Source of the DNA: a bacterium
Lineage (GTDB): Bacteria > Auribacterota > Auribacteria > Auribacterales > Auribacteraceae
Assembly (NCBI GenBank): GCA_021161885.1
Contig: JAGGZS010000087.1
Span: 1-9,702 of the forward strand
DNA: 9,702 nt
Direction: 5' to 3'
The notes under the pieces were generated by a model. It saw only the letters and a program-made list of their open reading frames with translations. It ran no database searches and had not been told where the DNA came from. Below are positions 6,611-9,702 of this stretch, piece by piece. Made by a program: the position numbers and the translations under genes. The stretch's first letter is position 1, and the number at the start of each line of letters is the position of its first letter.

Positions 6611-7936
6611 TTAATATCTTTTTATAACAACGGCGCTGTCATGACCGCCAAACCCAAACGACTGGGATACAACAACATCAACCGTTTGCTCACGGGGGCT
6701 GTCCATAACATAATCAAGGTCGCACCGTTTATCGAGATGAGGATTTTTCTCATCAACGTAATTCACATCAGGCTCTTTTAAATTTGCTGTTTGATGAATA
6801 ACATTATTTAATATTGTCTGAACCGACACAACCGCCTCAATCCCGCCTGACGCGCCTATACTATGCCCTAACATAGATTTAGTTGAACTTACAGGTATTT
6901 TATAAGCTCTTTCGCCAAAAAACTGTTTTATTACAAAACTCTCAGTAGGATCGTTTAAAGGAGTAGATGTGCCATGAGCGTTGATGTATCCAACTTCATC
7001 TTTAGTAACTCCCGCGTTTTCAAGCGCGTTTTCAAGCATCATAACAGATGATGTTCCTTGCGGATTAGGTGCGGTTATATGATAGGCATCGCTTGTCATA
7101 GCCCCGCCTGCAAATTCAGCCAATATATTAGCACCTCGCCGTTTAGCGTGAGATTCAGTTTCAAGAATCAATACCCCCGCACCCTCACCCATGATAAATC
7201 CGTCCCTATTTTTATCAAACGGGCAAGAAGCGTTATGCGGCTCATCATTATTGCGGGATAAAGCGAACATAGCATCAAAACCGCCGAACACATAAGATGT
7301 TATGCAGGCTTCCACACCACCGGTTACAGCCGCATCAATCAATCCGCTCTGCAACATATTTAAAGCGGTCAATAAAGCGTGAGTACCTGAAGCGCAAGCG
7401 GTAGAAACAACAAAACTTGGTCCGGTAACAGCAAATTTTTCCGATACTATAGCGGGCACAACATTAGCGGGAATAAACGGTAACGCAAAGGGACTTATTT
7501 TTTTAGGGCCATTATTTAAAACGAGCGATTTATGAAATTTTTCGCAGATATCCATATTCTGAACGCCGACTCCCATAATAACTCCCCACCGGCTTAAATT
7601 TTCATTTTTTATTCCGTAAACGATTTTGCCCAAACCATTTTTATGTAAATCAAATTTATATCCGGCATCCTCAATGGCTAATTTAGAACAAGCAAGCCCA
7701 AAATTAGTTACTCTGCCGTTTCTTTTTAACGATTTATCGTTCTCCACAAAATTGCGTATATTAAAATTTTCTATATAAGCCGCTATTTTTGAACCATACT
7801 GTTGCATATCCACATTGGGAAACTCAATTCGTTTAATTGCCGACTTACCTTCCAAAAGGGATTTCCATAACGCAGGGGTATCACAACCTAGTGCCGTTAT
7901 TACACCTGTCCCTGTGATAACAATTTTTTCCTTCAT
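6611..7936 (-). CDS. fabF: Beta-ketoacyl-ACP synthase II
   Basis: This condensing enzyme of type II fatty-acid synthesis elongates acyl-ACP with malonyl-ACP in the cytoplasm. The 441 residues are slightly longer than E. coli FabF (413). The thiolase-fold landmarks are complete: nucleophile C181 in VSTACASGTHA, H321 in NAHGTSTPLNDPTE, K353 and H358 in STKSMLGHSIGASGG. The C-terminal loop reads FGFGGHDSAVV, where FabF proteins usually have Asn at the Asp position (FGFGG[TH]N). A short insertion around 95-115 accounts for some of the extra length. The ATG at 7936 follows GGGGA with a short spacer. No acpP or fabG lies directly upstream, so it is detached from the usual fab cluster. It heads the tightly packed run fabF-ligA-xerD. 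FabB or a polyketide-type synthase is less likely given the plain single-domain architecture. Confidence 0.93.
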   Translation of the reverse strand: MKEKIVITGTGVITALGCDTPALWKSLLEGKSAIKRIEFPNVDMQQYGSKIAAYIENFNIRNFVENDKSLKRNGRVTNFGLACSKLAIEDAGYKFDLHKNGLGKIVYGIKNENLSRWGVIMGVGVQNMDICEKFHKSLVLNNGPKKISPFALPFIPANVVPAIVSEKFAVTGPSFVVSTACASGTHALLTALNMLQSGLIDAAVTGGVEACITSYVFGGFDAMFALSRNNDEPHNASCPFDKNRDGFIMGEGAGVLILETESHAKRRGANILAEFAGGAMTSDAYHITAPNPQGTSSVMMLENALENAGVTKDEVGYINAHGTSTPLNDPTESFVIKQFFGERAYKIPVSSTKSMLGHSIGASGGIEAVVSVQTILNNVIHQTANLKEPDVNYVDEKNPHLDKRCDLDYVMDSPREQTVDVVVSQSFGFGGHDSAVVIKRY

Positions 7937-8010
7937 AAATTCCCCATAATATTAAAAATATATATTGGATGTTAATTAAAAAATAATGATAACAATAACG
8001 AATTGCAATG
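7937..8010 (-). promoter_or_regulatory. Intergenic gap with possible weak promoter for fabF-ligA-xerD
   Basis: This AT-rich gap between the VanZ-type gene and fabF is where a promoter for the downstream run would be expected. The best candidate I find is TTGCAA (8008-8003), a 17-base spacer and TATTTT (7985-7980), four of six matches in each box. That is weak in such AT-rich DNA. There is no GC-rich hairpin, so I see no terminator and read-through from upstream is possible. Confidence 0.25.
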
Positions 8011-8391
8011 TCAATTAAAGTAACTCTTTCGTTTATTAAGATACCAATAAAAACATAAACAGAAAAAAAAGCTGCCTAAACAATCCGCCAATAGATCGGC
8101 TAAGTCAAACACTCGGGTGGGCACATATAATTGATGTATCTCGTCTAATAAACCGTAACCGGTTGATAAAAAAACAGATATTGTAAGCAATAAGAAAAAA
8201 TTTTTAATCTTTGTTTTTCTTAATACTGCATTAAAAAATAATATTCCCAAAATGCCGAATTCTATAAAATGAACTATTTTATCACTGAAAACAATAGGCG
8301 ATATGTCTTCGCTCATTCTAATAGACGAACCGATAAAAATGAGCGACATCCATACCAGAGGATATAACCATGGTGAAATAATTTTAATCAT
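8011..8391 (-). CDS. VanZ-family membrane protein
   Basis: This small inner-membrane protein of 126 residues belongs to the VanZ-like family. VanZ of enterococci gives low-level teicoplanin resistance, but most chromosomal homologues have no known function. The family signature is complete: DKIVHFIEFGILG (37-49) and DEIHQLYVPTRVFDLADLLAD (within 83-103), with D37, H41, D83, E84, H86, Q87, P91, R93, D96 and D103. Four hydrophobic segments are visible, near 5-22, 39-56, 63-81 and 100-117. It starts seven bases after the metallophosphoesterase stop with no convincing Shine-Dalgarno, so coupling to that gene is plausible. I would not infer antibiotic resistance from this gene alone. Confidence 0.88.
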   Translation of the reverse strand: MIKIISPWLYPLVWMSLIFIGSSIRMSEDISPIVFSDKIVHFIEFGILGILFFNAVLRKTKIKNFFLLLTISVFLSTGYGLLDEIHQLYVPTRVFDLADLLADCLGSFFFCLCFYWYLNKRKSYFN

Positions 8392-8398
8392 AATAGAA

Positions 8399-9121
8399 TT
8401 ATTTACCTATACTTAAACGAGTTGCAAGAATTTTAGGAAGACCGGCTTTTATAATTTTTTGCTGCGCGGTTTTAATATCATAATCAATCCGTTCAAAAGA
8501 GACTAATTTAGAATCGGTATCGTAGATAACAAAACTCGCGCGCGGATCGCCGTCTCGAGGCTGGCCTACACTGCCGACATTAATGATAGTTTTTTCACTG
8601 ATTGTAAATTGAGTCATAAAATCAAAAAGGGCTTTACTGTTATAATGTTCCTGAAAAAGGCAAGGCACATGGGAATGCCCGATAAAACAAAGAAGCGAAT
8701 CAAGCAGTTCAATATTTTTTGCCGCTTCAGTATCATTTAACACATAATGCCACATTTCAGGGGAATCAAGGCAAGCATGAACTAAAGTCATATCTCCTTC
8801 ATACGCAACAAAAGGTAAATCGGTTAAAAACTTAACGTCTTTCTCGGATAAAGCGTCTCTTGTCCATTCAACAGCCGCACGCGCGTGAGAATTAAAAAAA
8901 GTAATATCGGTTATTCCTATAGCCGCGTGGTCATGGTTGCCGACTAAGACAATACCTTTTAACGACTTGATTTTCTTAATGCACTCAACAGGATTAGCGC
9001 CGTAACCTACGATATCGCCAAGGCAGACATATTTATCGACCTTTTTTTTAACGCAGTAATCTATCACAGCGTTAAGCGCTTCTAAATTAGCATGTATATC
9101 CGAAATAACCGCGTACTTCAT
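8399..9121 (-). CDS. Metallophosphoesterase, YfcE/MJ0936 type
   Basis: This is a 240-residue cytoplasmic calcineurin-like phosphodiesterase or phosphatase. The dinuclear metal site is fully visible: D8 and H10 (ISDIHANLEAL), D36 (CLGDIVGYGANP), N62 and H63 (GNHDHAA), H115 (LVHA), and H149 and H151 (GHSHVP). The late motif NVGSVGQPRDGDPRAS (181-196) is typical of the group containing YfcE and MJ0936, whose members hydrolyse model phosphodiesters; the natural substrate is generally unknown. The ATG at 9121 has only a weak AAGAAGA site upstream. It lies 44 bases after the acylphosphatase and seven bases before the VanZ-family gene, so the three may be co-transcribed. A specific 2',3'-cyclic nucleotide phosphodiesterase role is possible but not shown. 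Confidence 0.92.
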   Translation of the reverse strand: MKYAVISDIHANLEALNAVIDYCVKKKVDKYVCLGDIVGYGANPVECIKKIKSLKGIVLVGNHDHAAIGITDITFFNSHARAAVEWTRDALSEKDVKFLTDLPFVAYEGDMTLVHACLDSPEMWHYVLNDTEAAKNIELLDSLLCFIGHSHVPCLFQEHYNSKALFDFMTQFTISEKTIINVGSVGQPRDGDPRASFVIYDTDSKLVSFERIDYDIKTAQQKIIKAGLPKILATRLSIGK

Positions 9122-9165
9122 AAAATATATCTTCTTTAATTTAAAAAATTTTCTTTTACTCTATA

Positions 9166-9456
9166 TTAATATCGTACAGAAAACGATTTGAATTGATTAG
9201 AAAATTCGTTCCATTCCCGTTTTGAGTTAAAAATATAATTTTTAAGATGGCAATTTTCGACTTTTTCGAGAAAATCAAGTATTTGCGAGGTCATGCCTTC
9301 AACGATTACGGCAACTCTGCCGTCAGGCAAATTTTCAACATACCCGTTAAGATTATAATCGCGTACTATCGAACATACGCTAAACCTAAACCCTACTCCC
9401 TGTACCCTGCCTTCATAATAAACACAAACCCGCGATTTTTCCTCATTAGTTTTCAT
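9166..9456 (-). CDS. acyP: Acylphosphatase
   Basis: This small cytoplasmic enzyme hydrolyses acyl phosphates such as acetyl phosphate or 1,3-bisphosphoglycerate. The 96 residues match the family's usual 90-100. The signature is complete: YEGRVQGVGFRF (14-25) with phosphate-binding R24, then GYVENLPDGRVAVIVEG (38-54) with catalytic N42, and the expected C-terminal FSVRY edge strand. I chose the ATG at 9456 because TAGGA lies nine bases upstream and the protein then has family length. The frame stays open upstream to 9555, but there it reads back through the tRNA gene and must not be used. The gene follows the CCA end of the tRNA after 38 bases with no terminator between, so it may be expressed from the tRNA promoter or by read-through. 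Confidence 0.93.
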   Translation of the reverse strand: MKTNEEKSRVCVYYEGRVQGVGFRFSVCSIVRDYNLNGYVENLPDGRVAVIVEGMTSQILDFLEKVENCHLKNYIFNSKREWNEFSNQFKSFSVRY

Positions 9457-9465
9457 AACAAAAAA

Positions 9466-9470
9466 TCCTA
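9466..9470 (-). promoter_or_regulatory. Ribosome-binding site deciding the acylphosphatase start
   Basis: TAGGA on the minus strand, nine bases before the ATG at 9456. It supports the short 96-residue product rather than the longer frame that runs into the tRNA. Confidence 0.55.
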
Positions 9471-9493
9471 CAGCATAAGGCAGATAGTAAAAA

Positions 9494-9571
<78 letters not shown>

Positions 9572-9575
9572 ACTT

Positions 9576-9702
9576 TTATATATAATATATATATAAGCGA
9601 AATTTTTCTACAATAAAAAGATAATGAAGCAAATATTTTATCAGAACAAAGCCTAAAATTAAAGCCGCTATAAATATCAAAGATAAAATATTAAAATATT
9701 TA
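9576..9702 (-). CDS. Probable C-terminus of an unidentified membrane protein (partial, 5' end beyond the window)
   Basis: One minus-strand frame is open from the window edge for 41 codons to a TAA at 9578-9576. It encodes a strongly hydrophobic segment (NILSLIFIAALILGFVLIKY) followed by a short tail with E, K and R. This looks like a last transmembrane helix and a cytoplasmic tail. The other two minus-strand frames hit stops early. An open frame of this length in DNA this rich in A and T is unlikely but not impossible by chance, and T-rich codons give hydrophobic residues anyway. No motif identifies the family. If real, the gene ends four bases before the mature 5' end of the tRNA. Confidence 0.5.
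   Translation of the reverse strand, partial: KYFNILSLIFIAALILGFVLIKYLLHYLFIVEKFRLYIYYI
9584..9613 (-). promoter_or_regulatory. Possible tRNA promoter inside the upstream gene's 3' end
   Basis: TTGTAG (9613-9608) followed after 18 bases by TATATT (9589-9584) would start transcription a few bases before the tRNA. The -10 box matches five of six positions but the -35 only about half. The alternating AT run offers several other registers. Co-transcription with the upstream gene is the alternative. Confidence 0.3.

Noticed and set aside
8011..8391. VanZ-like gene as a glycopeptide resistance determinant
   Set aside because: No vanA/B, vanH, vanX or vanRS-type genes are present, and most VanZ-family proteins are chromosomal with no known resistance role.
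9574..9599. Alternating AT run upstream of the tRNA as an origin, hairpin or regulatory element
   Set aside because: It is short low-complexity DNA, explained by the Tyr/Ile codons of the probable upstream gene and possibly a -10 box. No repeats of DnaA-box type accompany it.

Overview
The window is a stretch of bacterial chromosome in which every gene I can support is read from the minus strand. Transcription order is therefore from high to low coordinates. The DNA is AT-rich by eye. NAD-dependent DNA ligase, FabF and a Xer recombinase show it is bacterial. A lipoprotein signal peptide next to glycosyltransferase genes fits a diderm (Gram-negative-type) cell. The sequence alone does not fix the phylum. 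An uncultured AT-rich lineage such as Omnitrophota or Elusimicrobiota is a guess from style, not shown.

Layout in transcription order. The window opens inside what looks like the hydrophobic C-terminus of an unidentified membrane protein (9702-9576). Four bases later comes a complete tRNA-Pro(CGG) gene with an encoded CCA (9571-9495). An acylphosphatase (9456-9166), a YfcE/MJ0936-type metallophosphoesterase (9121-8399) and a VanZ-family membrane protein (8391-8011) follow. After a 73-base gap, the largest gap between protein-coding genes downstream of the acylphosphatase, come fabF (7936-6611), ligA (6592-4556) and a xerD-like recombinase (4569-3673), then a surface lipoprotein with three Ig-like repeats (3655-2075), a GT4-like glycosyltransferase (2082-814) and a GT2 glycosyltransferase that runs off the window (817-1).

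From fabF onward the genes are packed with gaps of 18 bases or less, or overlap by 4, 8 or 14 bases. A single transcription unit is likely, running from fatty-acid elongation through DNA ligation and chromosome-dimer resolution to the cell-surface genes. The first part is housekeeping. The distal part (lipoprotein, GT4, GT2) probably serves the envelope or surface polysaccharide, and is the least conventional portion.

Several starts were moved from the longest open frame because a ribosome-binding site, an overlap or the family N-terminus decides them: the acylphosphatase (the longer frame reads back through the tRNA), ligA, the lipoprotein, and the GT4 gene (a GTG start). I see no CRISPR array, insertion sequence, phage gene, toxin-antitoxin pair or defence system. 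The most notable object is the triple-repeat lipoprotein embedded between xerD and the glycosyltransferases. No stretch over 300 bases lacks a gene.
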